From NCBI GenBank assembly GCA_033439765.1, contig JAULSN010000003.1:3472001-3536000 (forward strand): a stretch of DNA of 64,000 nucleotides, read 5' to 3'. This DNA comes from Lasiosphaeria ovina (Eukaryota > Ascomycota > Sordariomycetes > Sordariales > Lasiosphaeriaceae). The notes under the pieces were generated by a model. That model had not been told where the DNA came from. It worked only from the letters and a program-made list of their open reading frames with translations, and searched no databases. The translations under genes were made by a program, and so were the position numbers. Shown here one piece after another: positions 21,822 through 32,258 of this stretch; position 1 is the first letter of the stretch; each line of letters opens with the position of its first letter.

Positions 21822-22675
21822 TTCTTCTCTTTCATTTGTTCAGCGAAACTTCTCTTCCTAATCCAGTTTGTTGATTCTTGATGAGACTGAACCGAAAAAG
21901 AGAATTTGGGGTTCGGTGTGATTTCGCTCAGAAGATATTTTATTCGCGGGAGACGATGGCGCCGATACGACGACGTTGCAAGGCGCGCTTTCTCTTAGGG
22001 CTTTGATCTGGGTACCCCAACCAAAAGTCGGCGTAGCCCCTGGGCGTCCTTGGCACTTGCCAGCGCAGGGGCCGCTTTTGTATTCGTAAATTGCCGAATT
22101 TCATGGCAGCCACTTAATGGCTAAGGAAGCTGGCAAAGTAAAAATGACACTATTCACATACCTACCGTGTACACGGAAAATGGACCACTGAAAACGCGTT
22201 ACCTAACCCTTTATACGCCGACAGTAAGCGGGAAATGGGTTGGCACGCTAGGATCAAACGTAGCGACCTACAGAGATTTGAACTCGGCCTTTTCCGTCTA
22301 CATTCGATCGTCGAACTTGCCATCCGGTCCGGCGAGCAACAGTTTGGGAAAACTATATGGAAAGCTTCAGGAATGGGAACTTCCACAATTGCGAGGACCA
22401 AGTTTCCGAGGTGTGAAGGCCGATGATTTTACACGGCGCAGATCCGAGCGTATTGATGGATCCAGAGACTGGTCGAGATCTTGTCCGTCTGTTCCGCTAA
22501 TTATCACCAGGGAGAGAAAGCAGCCACTGAATTGGCTGTTCTTGTGAAAAAGCAACAACAGAGGCACCGATTTGGAGACGCCCTGTCTCATTGGGGAGCG
22601 TCGTGGGACGACTAATTAGATAAGGGGTAATGACAAGCCAGTACAGTCTTCGTATATCACATCTTCCACACACAA
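21822..22675. other. Intergenic interval
   Basis: About 850 bases: promoter side of the glycosyltransferase, and the 3' side of the GRF zinc-finger gene. No supported gene or repeat. Confidence 0.45.
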
Positions 22676-23182
22676 CTATTCCCCGGACACCAAGCTCACC
22701 GCCCGCATCCCCTCAACAGCCTCATCCAGACGCAGCGACTGGATCCGCTCTTCAAGTGGAACGACCCTGGGCAGAACCCTCACCGGGAGAATAAGGACAC
22801 TCTTGCTGCAGCTGAAGCCGCAAGCTCCGACAGCGCACGTCCAGAACTTATTCGCCTCGTTGCGCGGACCGCCGCCGCCGCACCCGCCGACACCTCTATA
22901 ATCGGCCCTGCTGCGTTCCTTGCAGTTGCACAGCGGGTTCGCATCGTCCACGCCCTCGGCGTCGGCCCATGTCACCCAGCGCAGCGCGAAAGGGCACATG
23001 CGGCATCGGTAGTACTTGCGGCCGGCGTTGCCGTTAGGGTTGCCGGGGCTGGTCGTGTAGAGACCAGATGCTTGGTCGCAGCTGTAGCAGGGCGGGCCGT
23101 GCTTGCTGAGCTCGACGTCTTCGCCGAGGAGCTGGCGGGCGAGTATGTCGTGGTTGTAGGTGGGCGTGATTTCTTCGCTCAT
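22676..23182 (-). CDS. Small protein with two GRF-type zinc fingers
   Basis: Protein of 168 residues. The first finger has Cys32-x2-Cys35, a GRKYYRCRMC element with Cys60 and Cys63, and the aromatic tail FALRWVTWAD, matching the zf-GRF consensus (C..C, GR.Y..C, F..W). A second, more divergent module has CxC at 85/87, a Gly-rich loop, and KFWTCAVGACGFSC (Cys116, Cys121, Cys125). GRF fingers bind single-stranded DNA or RNA ends in topoisomerase III, APE2 and NEIL3; here no enzyme domain accompanies them. The start at 23182 (MSEEI) was preferred because the upstream in-frame extension resembles a 5' leader. A helical C-terminus follows. Biological role unknown. Confidence 0.72.
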   Translation of the reverse strand: MSEEITPTYNHDILARQLLGEDVELSKHGPPCYSCDQASGLYTTSPGNPNGNAGRKYYRCRMCPFALRWVTWADAEGVDDANPLCNCKERSRADYRGVGGCGGGGPRNEANKFWTCAVGACGFSCSKSVLILPVRVLPRVVPLEERIQSLRLDEAVEGMRAVSLVSGE

Positions 23183-23903
23183 TGCCGACGGGATGGGTGC
23201 AAGCCGGACTATAGTAAGGTAAGTCCTTGTTGAGTCAGTCAAGGTCGTCGTTGTTTGTGAGTTCTCTGTAACACACCTACCTATAGCGAGGGTGAAGAAG
23301 AGTGCTATGCCAGGCTGGAGCTGATTAAGAGTGCGTTCGAAATGAGAAGTTGCCAAGATACTGTGAAAGGTTTGATGAGAGAAAGCCCAGAGCCTGGTTC
23401 TGGGAACCCGGTTGGGCTTTAATGGGCTGTTTTTTTGCTCTAACTTGCAAATTACTGTTGAATTTTCTTGGCATTGGACCACGTTTTGGGGAGGGTTGCA
23501 CAAATGCGCTGAGGCCTACACCGTGAACAACTATCGTGGCCATATGATTGGGGACAGCCCAAACATTAATACGGGTGGCTGCTCACATCCATATCATTGA
23601 CACAGTCTCCCGACTCCGACTATCCGCAGCACAAGGACATTGTGTGCCTAATGTGCCTGAGCGAGAATTCCCGCGACGCTCTAGGAGGGAGCCCTTTCAC
23701 CTCGGTGAGCTGCAGAAGTGCTCAGCCCTTAAATCTCTAGTTGCGAGCGGGCAGCGAATTGCTGCCAGCCGATTAGCGCCATGCCGCACAAGTCAAGGGG
23801 CTGAGCCACAAAAATGCCTCGTGCTTGCTATCCACGCCGACGACACAGATCTATTCCGCACGCATGTCGGTTCGTCCCTCAACCTAAACACATAACCACG
23901 GCC

Positions 23904-25124
23904 ATGGATTCTCTAAGCATCTCGCCAGCCACGCCTCTCTGCCCGCTCGACAACCGGCGCTCGGCGCCCGAGTTCTACGTCAAGTTCTTCGCCGTCAGCT
24001 TCACGGCGCTGGCCTTTTTCTTCAAGACCATCCAGCAGCAAGAGGGCCGGCTGCTGTCGTGGAATGCTCTGCTCTTCTATCTAGCACCTCTCGGCTTCGT
24101 CTTCAAATACGCCATCGCGCTACTCGGAATCTTTGGCGTCTACAGCTTCCGCGTCATCAACGATTGGGCGCACGGCCGGCTCGGCACGGCAGACTGGGAT
24201 GATGCAGCCACCAGCCTGTAGTGGCTGTTTGGAAAAGTCCGGCCAGAGCAACAGCAGCAGCAGCGCGACGGCCACTCGGACTACGAACCGCTGCCGGCGG
24301 ACGACACGGCGAGGCGCGCAAGACGGCGCCATTCTCTCGAGGCGGCCGCGCGGACCGTCGGGAAGCTGCTTGCGGCCCTGCTGTTCCTCGTGCAGTGCTC
24401 CGGGACCATCTTCCTGCACGGCCGGCGCATCGAGCGGGACGCCGTCGCCACCATCGACCAGAAGACGCTTGAGTTGGCCTGCGCGGGCCTGCTCATCGGC
24501 GTGGTCGCCGTCGGGCAGACGCTGCGTCTTGGCGCGTTCGGCAAGACGGTCCCGGACGCGCCGACGACGCGGCTCAACCGCTTCGCTCTCTTTTGGCGGG
24601 GCGGCGCGCACGAGAAACTCGCCGCCTTCCAGCTCTCGGTTGGCATGCGCTTCTGGACGTGGGCGGCCCGGAATCTGCTGCCGTCGGCGATCATTCTTGG
24701 GATCGTTTATCGCGAAGTCCTGGCGGGAAACCTTGCGAAATTCTTGATCATTAGCTCCTGGCAGATCTGCCTCCTCGCGGCAGGTCCGTACTTTGTCTCT
24801 CTCTGCGTCTTGCTCGCCTTGGTCCCGTTTACAGAGCTTCGGAAGGATATGGGTGCTGGAGTACGGCTGTCCCCCAGGCTGTTTGTGCCGTGGTTGCTGT
24901 TCTATCCGCTTTTGGCTGCGGCTGTTTCGGTTTTGTCGCCAGTTGTGCTCCTCGATATCGTGGCGCCGGTTATGGGGGCCATGCTAGCTGTGCTCGTTGC
25001 CTGGCCCGGAACTTACATCTACTCTTTCTGGGAGGTCTCAGCGCTGAGCCAAGCGCCGCAAGACAGTCCTTGCCCGTTGCTGTGGTCTGATCCGGTTTCC
25101 CAATACATTCTGTGGCTGGCATAG
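23904..25124 (+). pseudogene. Multi-pass membrane protein gene interrupted by one in-frame TAG
   Basis: The frame starting MDSLSISPATPL runs to a TAG at 24219-24221 after 105 codons, then stays open in the same frame to a TAG at 25122. Both sides look coding: hydrophobic segments before (about residues 24-44 and 53-80) and at least five after it (LLAALLFLVQC, LACAGLLIGVVAVG, ICLLAAGPYFVSLCVLLALV, WLLFYPLLAAAVSVLS, VVLLDIVAPVMGAMLAVLV). A Gln run and an Arg-rich loop lie between. I found no GT-AG intron of suitable length and phase that removes the stop. CTG-TAG-TGG can be derived from CAG or TGG by one transition. So it is a recent nonsense allele, a programmed readthrough site, or a genuine 105-residue protein followed by a relic. 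Family not recognised. Confidence 0.6.
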
Positions 25125-26278
25125 GACGCGGTATTCTTTGGCCTCTGCAGATAGTAACGAAACAGTACTCTATATACAGTGGCGTCCTTGATGTTTTATC
25201 TCGTCTCTCTGAGCGACTTCCACAGTTGGGCTTATACGCATCAATACGCACGCACGAGGTATTATTAAAAGCTGCCGGGCGTGCACGACGACGTCTGGGT
25301 GCGCCAAAGGGATAACGGCTTGCGCTTAGCACACAGGTTCAAGATACTTTCTAATTATCGGGGAGAATTGACCGACAGGCTGGCTCGTGTAGCTTGTTGA
25401 CTTCATTGTGGTTGGCCATCTTCAAGTCTGAAATCGAACGACCGATGCGACTGTGCAGTTTTGGATGGTAAAATGTGCAACATAAAAAGGAGATACCCGG
25501 TTCTGTCCCTTCCGCAGGCTTCTTTTCCCCTAAATATGTGCTCGGCTGATTGATAATGTTACACTGAGTGGCCCGAGAAATGGAAGCACTAACCTCCAAG
25601 TGTATAATCACATCGTATTTTGAGTAAGGTGACTGGGTGTTTGCTGGCTGTGGTGGCGCGACCCGGGTCGTTACTCGGGCTTTTGTCCTCTTCAATTTCG
25701 GACACGTCACCTTCCTGATGAGAGACCGAGAATCTCCTCAGATTAATCGGCACAAATACAAAACCACAGCTAGGTAGCATGCGAAGTAGTGGAAAATGGG
25801 TACAATACTGCCTGTTATTCGGGTTTGATAAACCAATATATAACACAGTTTGGAAAGACGTCATCTCTGGACTCCTAAAGAAATGTAACCGAGATCTGCC
25901 ACCTGTGGTGCTTAGCTCCGGACGGTACAAAGTCATCCGGGCTGGAATCAGGTTGACTCTACGGCCCTGACGATTCTGTTTGTTTGTCGTGCCATAATCG
26001 ACCGTTGCATACCGGTATCTCCCAGACACCTTTCCCGTCGAAAATATATAAACCATCTCCTCGTTTTCCTCGAAGAAGGCCGAGCTCTCGCATCTACATT
26101 CACAATCTCACCGACGAAATTTGAGCCAAAAGGTAGCCACCTCTGTATCACAGTTCGCTAAGAAAATCTCAAGCGCTTTTAGTTTTCTTTCCCCGACCGA
26201 TTTTAATGAATGCTAAGTCTTATCCAGGCCAGCTTCGGATACTGTAACCCGGTTCTCGTCTCACTAGTGGCCACCATC
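25125..26278. other. Intergenic interval
   Basis: About 1.15 kb with no supported coding region. Its right-hand end is the promoter side of the microprotein gene. Confidence 0.4.
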
Positions 26279-26510
26279 ATGCCGAGCGGTGTTTGGAAAT
26301 GCCCCGGCGGCTGCGGTACAGACCTTTCGACAGGGCAGACAGCCGACGATTGCGTGACATGCATCTCGTATGTATAGCACCCGAGGGTGAAATAACAAAA
26401 TGCAGTTAAAATCTCTGCAATGGAGAGAATCTAATCACGATTGTAGCAACAAGCAGGAAAAGCAAAACAATGACAGCGGAAAGGGCAAGGGCAAGGATAT
26501 TAAGAAATGA
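26279..26510 (+). CDS. Four-cysteine microprotein with one intron
   Basis: Two exons, 26279..26367 and 26447..26510, encode 50 residues. The intron has donor GTATGT, branch TCTAATC and acceptor TTGTAG, and splices in phase 2 (TC|C, Ser30). Reading through instead stops at once (TAG at 26374). Exon 1 has Cys8-x3-Cys12-x12-Cys25-x2-Cys28, a pattern that could bind one zinc ion like a small zinc ribbon, with WKCPGGCG at the front and DDCVTC at the back. Exon 2 is a basic, disordered tail rich in Lys and Gly (GKGKGKDIKK), which could bind nucleic acid or serve as a localisation signal. There is no signal peptide. Support is the canonical intron, the frame continuity across it and the paired cysteines. 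Function unknown. Confidence 0.6.
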
Positions 26511-26998
26511 CTTGAAGCGATTCGGCGGTGTCGCATAGGGGAGAATCTGCAGGCTGCAAGTGTTGGAACTGTTTTAGCTCGATGTTTTCCTGTCCATCAA
26601 AGCGTCAACTTCGGCGCAGTTCTTGACTAGTACCTAGGGCTTAGATCGACAAAATCTGATACAATTGTAAATTAACTGCAATTTTGCATCGTAGCGAACA
26701 GTGTTGCAGTTTCCCAGGTCACGTCGAGATATGGTTCCAGGGCAACCCTTGAACTGCGGGTGGATCCCGCACCCGCACCAGCGGGTCCTTAGCGCATCGG
26801 CTGCCAACATGAGCCCCCCGTGCCCCACCCACTCCCGCTGCAACTCCGGAATTTGACTCATTCTTCCCCAGATTCTATCAAAACACACACGCGCGCGCAC
26901 ACAAAAAAAGGGCAGCGTGATCCCAGAACCCAGATAGAACCGTTGGAACCGTTGGATATCAGTGGCTCTACGACACCTTATCTTTAACAAATCAACAA
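26511..26998. other. Intergenic interval before tRNA-Pro
   Basis: About 490 bases with a short CA-rich run near 26883-26905. It contains no supported gene. Confidence 0.4.
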
Positions 26999-27089
26999 GG
27001 GCCGCTGGTCTAGTGGTATGATTCTCGCTTAGGGTTGTATCCTGAGCAAAACTTGCGAGAGGTCCCGGGTTCAATCCCCGGGTGGCCCC
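26999..27089 (+). tRNA. tRNA-Pro(AGG), intron-containing
   Basis: Acceptor stem GGGCCGC pairs with GTGGCCC (one G-U), discriminator C. D-arm with TGGTCTAGTGGTATGA; anticodon stem CTCGC/GCGAG closes a loop with anticodon AGG at 27031-27033. A 19-base intron (27035-27053) lies one base 3' of the anticodon, the standard nuclear position. The T-arm is CCGGG-TTCAATC-CCCGG. A T-run follows at once as the Pol III terminator. Confidence 0.95.
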
Positions 27090-27091
27090 TA

Positions 27092-27097
27092 TTTTTT
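27092..27097 (+). terminator. RNA polymerase III terminator of tRNA-Pro
   Basis: Six consecutive T residues three bases after the discriminator base. Confidence 0.85.
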
Positions 27098-28300
27098 GTC
27101 CCCAGCAACTCAATCGAGTTGAATCATTTCCAAATGACTTGCATTTTTGCTTCCTTGGCCTTCTCTTCTCCCACACTCCATTTTCGGAAGTCTCCTTCCT
27201 TCAGTAACGTCAATTTTAATTCTCAAATCCGCCCCGTGTGCATATCCCGTTGCAAGCGATGATGTTAATCTCTAAACATGGTGCCATTGCTAAAGAGAAA
27301 CTACAGGAACTAAATGGAGAGCAGCCGGTTTGAAACAATGCGCTAGAGCTAGCTTAGCCATGCGGAATTGCACAGTAGACGAGAGCTTCGCCCCACACCC
27401 GAGACCCGAAGCCCAGGTGCTGGGAGGGAGGGTGTTGGCAATGGCGGGATCCTCGACCTCGGGGAGCTAAAGTCAAAAATTGGCTCAGACTTGACCGCAG
27501 TCGACCAAGACATGATCGGCCCGTCGATGCCCGCTTGGAACCGACGGAGAGCGTATCAGAGTGTCTGCCAGCCGTGCTTGCGTCTCTGGACAGCAGCCAA
27601 CAAAGCGCTAGAAAATCAACTGAACGCCGCATCCTGCAAGACGGAGCCAATGGCGTGCTGTGAGCACTAAAATTTGTGACACTAGCTCGCCCGGTCAAGA
27701 GCTGTCTGTCTTGCCAAAGCTGCAAGTGTATGCGGCTTTGGCGAACCAGCCTGCAAATCCTTTCCACATACGCCAACTGACATGCACCCCTCATGCAGGC
27801 CAAGACTGGAGTGCGCCCCGAGCCGGGACTAGGGCAGCATATAGAGAGATGGGTAGAAATATCAGAGTGGGTGGTCATTATCCTAGCCTCTTATTCCGAA
27901 TGCCTCCAAGGGATTTTGGCGAAACGGGCGTAGAAAGAGCGAAACAAGTTTAGCTTGTCAGGATTGCGTCTTCCTGGACCCGCCGGGGGACGCAGAGATG
28001 ACGCCAAGCTAGTGCCGATCTGATGGGAGTGGTTGCGGAGTTGATGGAAACCTGCCAAGCAACTAATTACGATATGTATGTCTTAGGTGCTTATATGCAC
28101 CACCACCACTCGTCGCACGGCTCGACATAGCCGGTGAGGAACTTATCTTAGCCTCGCCGCCTGAGAGGAACTGCCCCCCTCACATTTCCCTCCCAAACCT
28201 GAGCCCTCGCCATGGTATAGAAACCACACCACACCTTGCCTGAGGAGGACGGGCCTGCCTGCTCGCTTTCGAAGCAGAGTGAGCCAGGAAGGAACGGAAA
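27098..28300. other. Intergenic interval
   Basis: About 1.2 kb with no supported gene. The segment just before 28301 is C-rich and likely the promoter and leader of the next gene. Confidence 0.4.
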
Positions 28301-29157
28301 ATGAACCTTCCCCGAGATTCTTACAAACTAAGAAACCCCAAGCCTTCCCCGAAGCTTAACATGTGTTCCACCGTGTCGACCCTGTTCGGACCGCCCGCCG
28401 CAGTCTGCGAGCAGCGCCGCCTCCTGCAAGCCCTGTTCATGGCGACGCAGCCTCGAGTAGCGCTCTTCCCAACCCCCCACAGCCCGACCAAGCCATCCGC
28501 CTCAAAACGCCGCCTCGACTCGGCGGCCGAGGACATCCTCAACATCCTGCGGCAGGCGCGGGCGTCGGAGGCGCACGAGCAGCTGGCCAAGCAGCTGGAC
28601 GCGGCGGCGGGCACGGCAGGCGGCTGGACGGCGGCCCTGGCCGAGCGGCTGGTGCCGGCCGTCGAGTACGCGCTCGCCTACTACCGCCAGGGTGCCGGCT
28701 GGGACGCCGTGTTCGTGGCTGCCTACCACTGCTCCATCGCTGCTGTCGTCCAGGAATTCGAGCACCTCGTCGCCCACGCCGAGAAATACCTTCTTGATAT
28801 TGCTGTCTCGGCTGCGGTGCTCGAGCTCACTGCCCTGGGTATCCTCGCGTGTCTGCTGCCGAACGTCGTGCGCCTACTCGGCTTTGGCGGGCTAGGGCCG
28901 CCTAATTCCAGTGCGCTTCTCCTTCTTTCTTTTGCTTAGACTACACAGCACATATTCATCTTTCCACTCGCCCGTCTTGACCTGGAACTCTTGGCCAGCA
29001 AAAACGTCCAAGGTTGCTGATGGTTAACCGTGGAATCTCGACGCAACTAAAAGGCTCCTTCGCCGCGTCCTGGATGGCGCAGCACCCCGGCCACGTGCAC
29101 CGGCGTGCCTTCGTCTCGTTCTTGAAGCGTCTCGACATGGACTGGAGTCAGGTTTAG
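28301..29157 (+). CDS. ISG12/IFI6-like small membrane-associated protein
   Basis: Predicted protein of 237 residues from exons 28301..28910 and 29054..29157; the phase-1 junction is inside a Ser codon. The intron is 143 bases (donor GTGCGC, branch TTAAC or CAACTAA, acceptor AAAAG), so the junction is a best guess. Residues about 65-160 are charged and helical. A hydrophobic stretch follows (DIAVSAAVLELTALGILACL), then GFGGLGPP, spliced to a SFAASWMAQHPG segment. GFGxLGP followed by GSxAAxW is the signature of fungal members of the interferon-induced 6-16 family, mitochondrial or ER membrane proteins linked to cell death in animals. The usual second hydrophobic hairpin is missing, so the homology may be partial or the gene shortened. 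A start at 28361 is also possible. Confidence 0.55.
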
Positions 29158-29222
29158 GGTTCGTTTCTAGGTGAAAGGGGGAAAATGAGGTTGTCTTTTG
29201 TGGCGCGGAGTTTTGGGATATA

Positions 29223-29301
29223 TGGACAGATGGACGGACAGATGGACGGACAGATGGACGGACAGATGGACGGACAGATGGACGGACGAATGGATGGACA
29301 C
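29223..29301 (+). repeat. 12-base minisatellite (GACAGATGGACG)n
   Basis: About five perfect and one to two imperfect copies of a GGACAGATGGAC unit, starting some 65 bases after the stop of the ISG12-like gene, probably within its 3' untranslated region. The repeat opens DRWT- and SVHL-type frames on the two strands, which are not taken as genes. Confidence 0.9.
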
Positions 29302-30811
29302 GGAAAATGAAGGTGGGGTGCGATATACTGTCGCTGTGAGGTTACTGGAAGTTGCACATGGATGGCTCGACACAATGATCACTCAGACTGCCTCTAGCTT
29401 GAGGTGCTGGCAGAATAGCAAAGAAGTGATATCTTTACCGTCACAACTGCCTTGAAGGTGTGCCTGCCGTGGGTAGAAATTGCTTTCGTTGCCTTCAGTT
29501 CACAGACCTTGTCCTGTTTAACTGTAGACTCCACTCCATACCAAGGCGTTCAAGTATTTCTTCCCATTTCTTGTTTCCTTTGTGAACCCTGTACTTTGTC
29601 TGAGCCCTCATGATCGAGGTAGAGACTCGCACGTACTGCAGCAACTGGCAGCCACTGTTTGTAACCCAAATCCCCGTCCTCCTTTGTCCCGCGGAGCCTA
29701 TGCAGAGGCCGTCAAGTGCTGCAATGCCCTCACTCCAGGTAACTGCCGAACCAGCATGTCGATCTTACGCTGCTTACCACACAGTCGCTCGCCCAGTAAA
29801 CGGACAGTAGAGCTTGACCACAACACCAATGCATCGACAAGAAGAATAGGATGCCTAGTTGGTCCCTCGCTAAAGTGAGAGGCGCACGGGAGTCCGAGGC
29901 ATGTATCCCAGAGACAAAGCGCCGGGCGAAAGCAGCGCGGGACAGAGCCCAGGAGGGTATCAAGTGCCGAACTATTGATTAAATCGCGATCGAGAGCGAA
30001 CGGGACGAGGAGATAGCCGTGCCAGTGGGCCATCGATCGACGGGCCGGCTATTAATTGCCTGCCATGCCTGGGTTGAAAGGCATTTTTTTTCAATGACAC
30101 ATCTGTCTGGTTCAATTACCCTAATGTTCAACACAATAACCCGTCAACCGTCCATAATCCCTCGGTCAGCGCAAGATAAACAGAAAAGAGAATAAATTCG
30201 CTCAAAAAGGCACAGCACTTGGTCCTAGTCCAATGCCAGAGCGGTCTAGAACTTTGTCCAGTGCGTGTATGTGTGTGTGTGTGTGTAACGGACAACATTG
30301 CGTTCCTTTGCCTTTGTCCCCGTCGCTGGCTTGGCAAAAGATCTTTTGTGGTATCCCCACGGCGTCTCCAACGCCATCCCCTTTGAAGCCGAGAGAACAA
30401 TACTAACCGGGAACCTGGGGGCTTACTATTGTTCGCCGTGCCCGCCAAAAAGGTCCCAACAGTAGTAAAAAAGGGGGGAACACCACCCAGGACCTCGAGC
30501 TCGGCTTGGCGGACTCGATGTCCTAAAGCGGCCAGGTGGGAGCTGGCAAAGAACTTGGGAGAGCAGAAAATCAGCTCTTCGCCGTGGCGTTCGTGAGCCC
30601 CCCTTGTTGCCCCTTTCCGGGGTCTCTTTATCTCACTGCCATAGCAGGACAACTTGTTCTGTGGTGTCCGACTGGACTGGCGTATAACAAGATACCCCCA
30701 TCCCCTCTGGGCACCCACCCACTTTCTTGTAAGCAGTTCTTCCCCCGCCTCGCCTATTTACTTGTTCCGCGCACAGGCGACATAAAGAACACACGCACGT
30801 AAACTCTCAAA
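29302..30811. other. Intergenic interval
   Basis: About 1.5 kb without supported genes. It includes a GT microsatellite and, close to 30811, the promoter and leader of the methyltransferase gene. Confidence 0.45.
30271..30286 (+). repeat. (GT)8 microsatellite
   Basis: Eight GT dinucleotides in a row, flanked by degenerate GT-rich bases on the left. Confidence 0.9.
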
Positions 30812-31834
30812 ATGACCACCTCCAACCCCGCTTCCAAGCCCACCAACGCCGCCCCCAACTCCGCAACAGCGGCAGCTCCCATAATCGACGACCACGCACT
30901 ACTAGCATCCAACTACGCATCCGTGGAGAGCCGGTTCGGGTGGGACTTTCTGCTCGGCGGCAACCGGCACTTTGGGTACTACGCGTCGGACACGTGGTGG
31001 CCGCTGCCGTTCGCGGCGGCGCAGCGGCGGATGGAGGAGCAGCTGTTCAACACGCTGTCCGCTCAGCCCGGGGCGCGGGTGTTGGACGCGGGGTGCGGCG
31101 ACGGGCACGTGGCGCTGTTCATGGCGGCGCGCGGGGGGCTGCGCGTGACGGCGTTCGACGTGCTGGAGCGGCACGTGGCGAACGCGCGGCGCAACGTGGC
31201 GCGGGCGGTCGCGGCGCAGAAGCTCGGCGATGAACATGACGGTGGCAGTGGTGGAAAGGGCACGGTGACGGTGGAGCACCTGGACTTTGCGCACCTGGGC
31301 ACGCTGCCGGCGGCGTCGTTCGCGGCCGTGTACACGTCCGAGGCGCTGCTGCACGCGACGGACCCGGCGGCGGTGATGGGCGAGTTCTGGCGCGTGCTGG
31401 AGCCCGGAGGCCGGCTCGTCATGCACGAGTTCCACCACGACTTTGCCGACCAGGCCGTGTCGCCTGGGTACACGCGCGAGATCAACAAGACGGTCGTCGA
31501 GGTTCCTCGGATCGTGGCAGCGGGCCAGGCCAAGACTAAGCGGGGACAAGACGGCGTGGTTCTTGCCTTTGATCGACTCGAGGCCTACTTCACCAAGATT
31601 CTCGACGCCGCTGGGTACGAAAATGTGGAGATCAGGAATTACTCAGATAACATCCAGCCGATGCTGCGGTTCCTGTCCGTCTTCGGCATGACGCGACACG
31701 TCGTCCGGCTTCTCCGTCTCCAGAAGTTGTTTCCCAACGCCGCGGCGTCGACAGAGGGTTACGTGGGCCAGGAACATTGGGCATATGCGTCCATCAGCGC
31801 GATGAAGCCAGACCCGAAAAATCGTCGACGGTGA
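30812..31834 (+). CDS. SAM-dependent class I methyltransferase (sterol/tocopherol methyltransferase-like)
   Basis: Protein of 340 residues in one exon. After a low-complexity Ala/Pro/Thr leader (1-25), the Rossmann fold starts with motif I VLDAGCGDGH (90-99). The acidic ribose-binding residue follows in VTAFDVLERH, then the motif II-like region FAAVYTSEALLHATDP and motif III LEPGGRLVMHEF. The sequence GNRHFGYY upstream of the fold is like the HFGYW region of the gamma-tocopherol and sterol C-methyltransferase group, which methylates small lipophilic acceptors on carbon. The C-terminal half (from about 210) is helical and probably makes the acceptor pocket. The acceptor is not deducible. No polyketide or terpene synthase is nearby, so a secondary-metabolite role has no support from context. 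Confidence 0.87.
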   Translation: MTTSNPASKPTNAAPNSATAAAPIIDDHALLASNYASVESRFGWDFLLGGNRHFGYYASDTWWPLPFAAAQRRMEEQLFNTLSAQPGARVLDAGCGDGHVALFMAARGGLRVTAFDVLERHVANARRNVARAVAAQKLGDEHDGGSGGKGTVTVEHLDFAHLGTLPAASFAAVYTSEALLHATDPAAVMGEFWRVLEPGGRLVMHEFHHDFADQAVSPGYTREINKTVVEVPRIVAAGQAKTKRGQDGVVLAFDRLEAYFTKILDAAGYENVEIRNYSDNIQPMLRFLSVFGMTRHVVRLLRLQKLFPNAAASTEGYVGQEHWAYASISAMKPDPKNRRR

Positions 31835-32258
31835 GGAGCTGAGCAGCGGACGGCGGACGACGAGAGATGCATGAGACGAGGGATCTGGACAGTGGAATCT
31901 GGGTAGTATAGTTGGTTAAGGTTGGCAATGTCTGTGGTATTGTACAAATAGATACGTATTGAATCCCATTGCTGGTCTTCCCCTCTATGGTAGATACCCC
32001 AAACACACATGCCTTTTTATGTTTCCAAAACCTGCCCAAGTAGGCGTGTATCCACCACTTCAAAGACGATGCAAGTCGCAAAAGGACACGCGCTTGTGCA
32101 GTTTAAGATGGTGAGAAATGTGACGAAATATGCAACAGTGTAAGAAATACTCCAGGAGTGTTGGCCGCTGCTGCACCAACTCAAAGGCCAGAACGAAACG
32201 AAACCAAATGGGGTATAGTGCGTAACAAAGGAAAGCATAACAACCCGCAAGCCGGGGC
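31835..32258. other. Convergent 3' intergenic interval
   Basis: About 420 bases between the convergent 3' ends of the methyltransferase and the disordered protein gene. Likely both 3' untranslated regions; nothing else seen. Confidence 0.5.

Noticed and set aside
24218..24263. Possible 46-base intron (GTAGTG...CAGCAG) removing the TAG in the membrane protein
   Set aside because: No branch site, weak donor, and the length would shift the reading frame.
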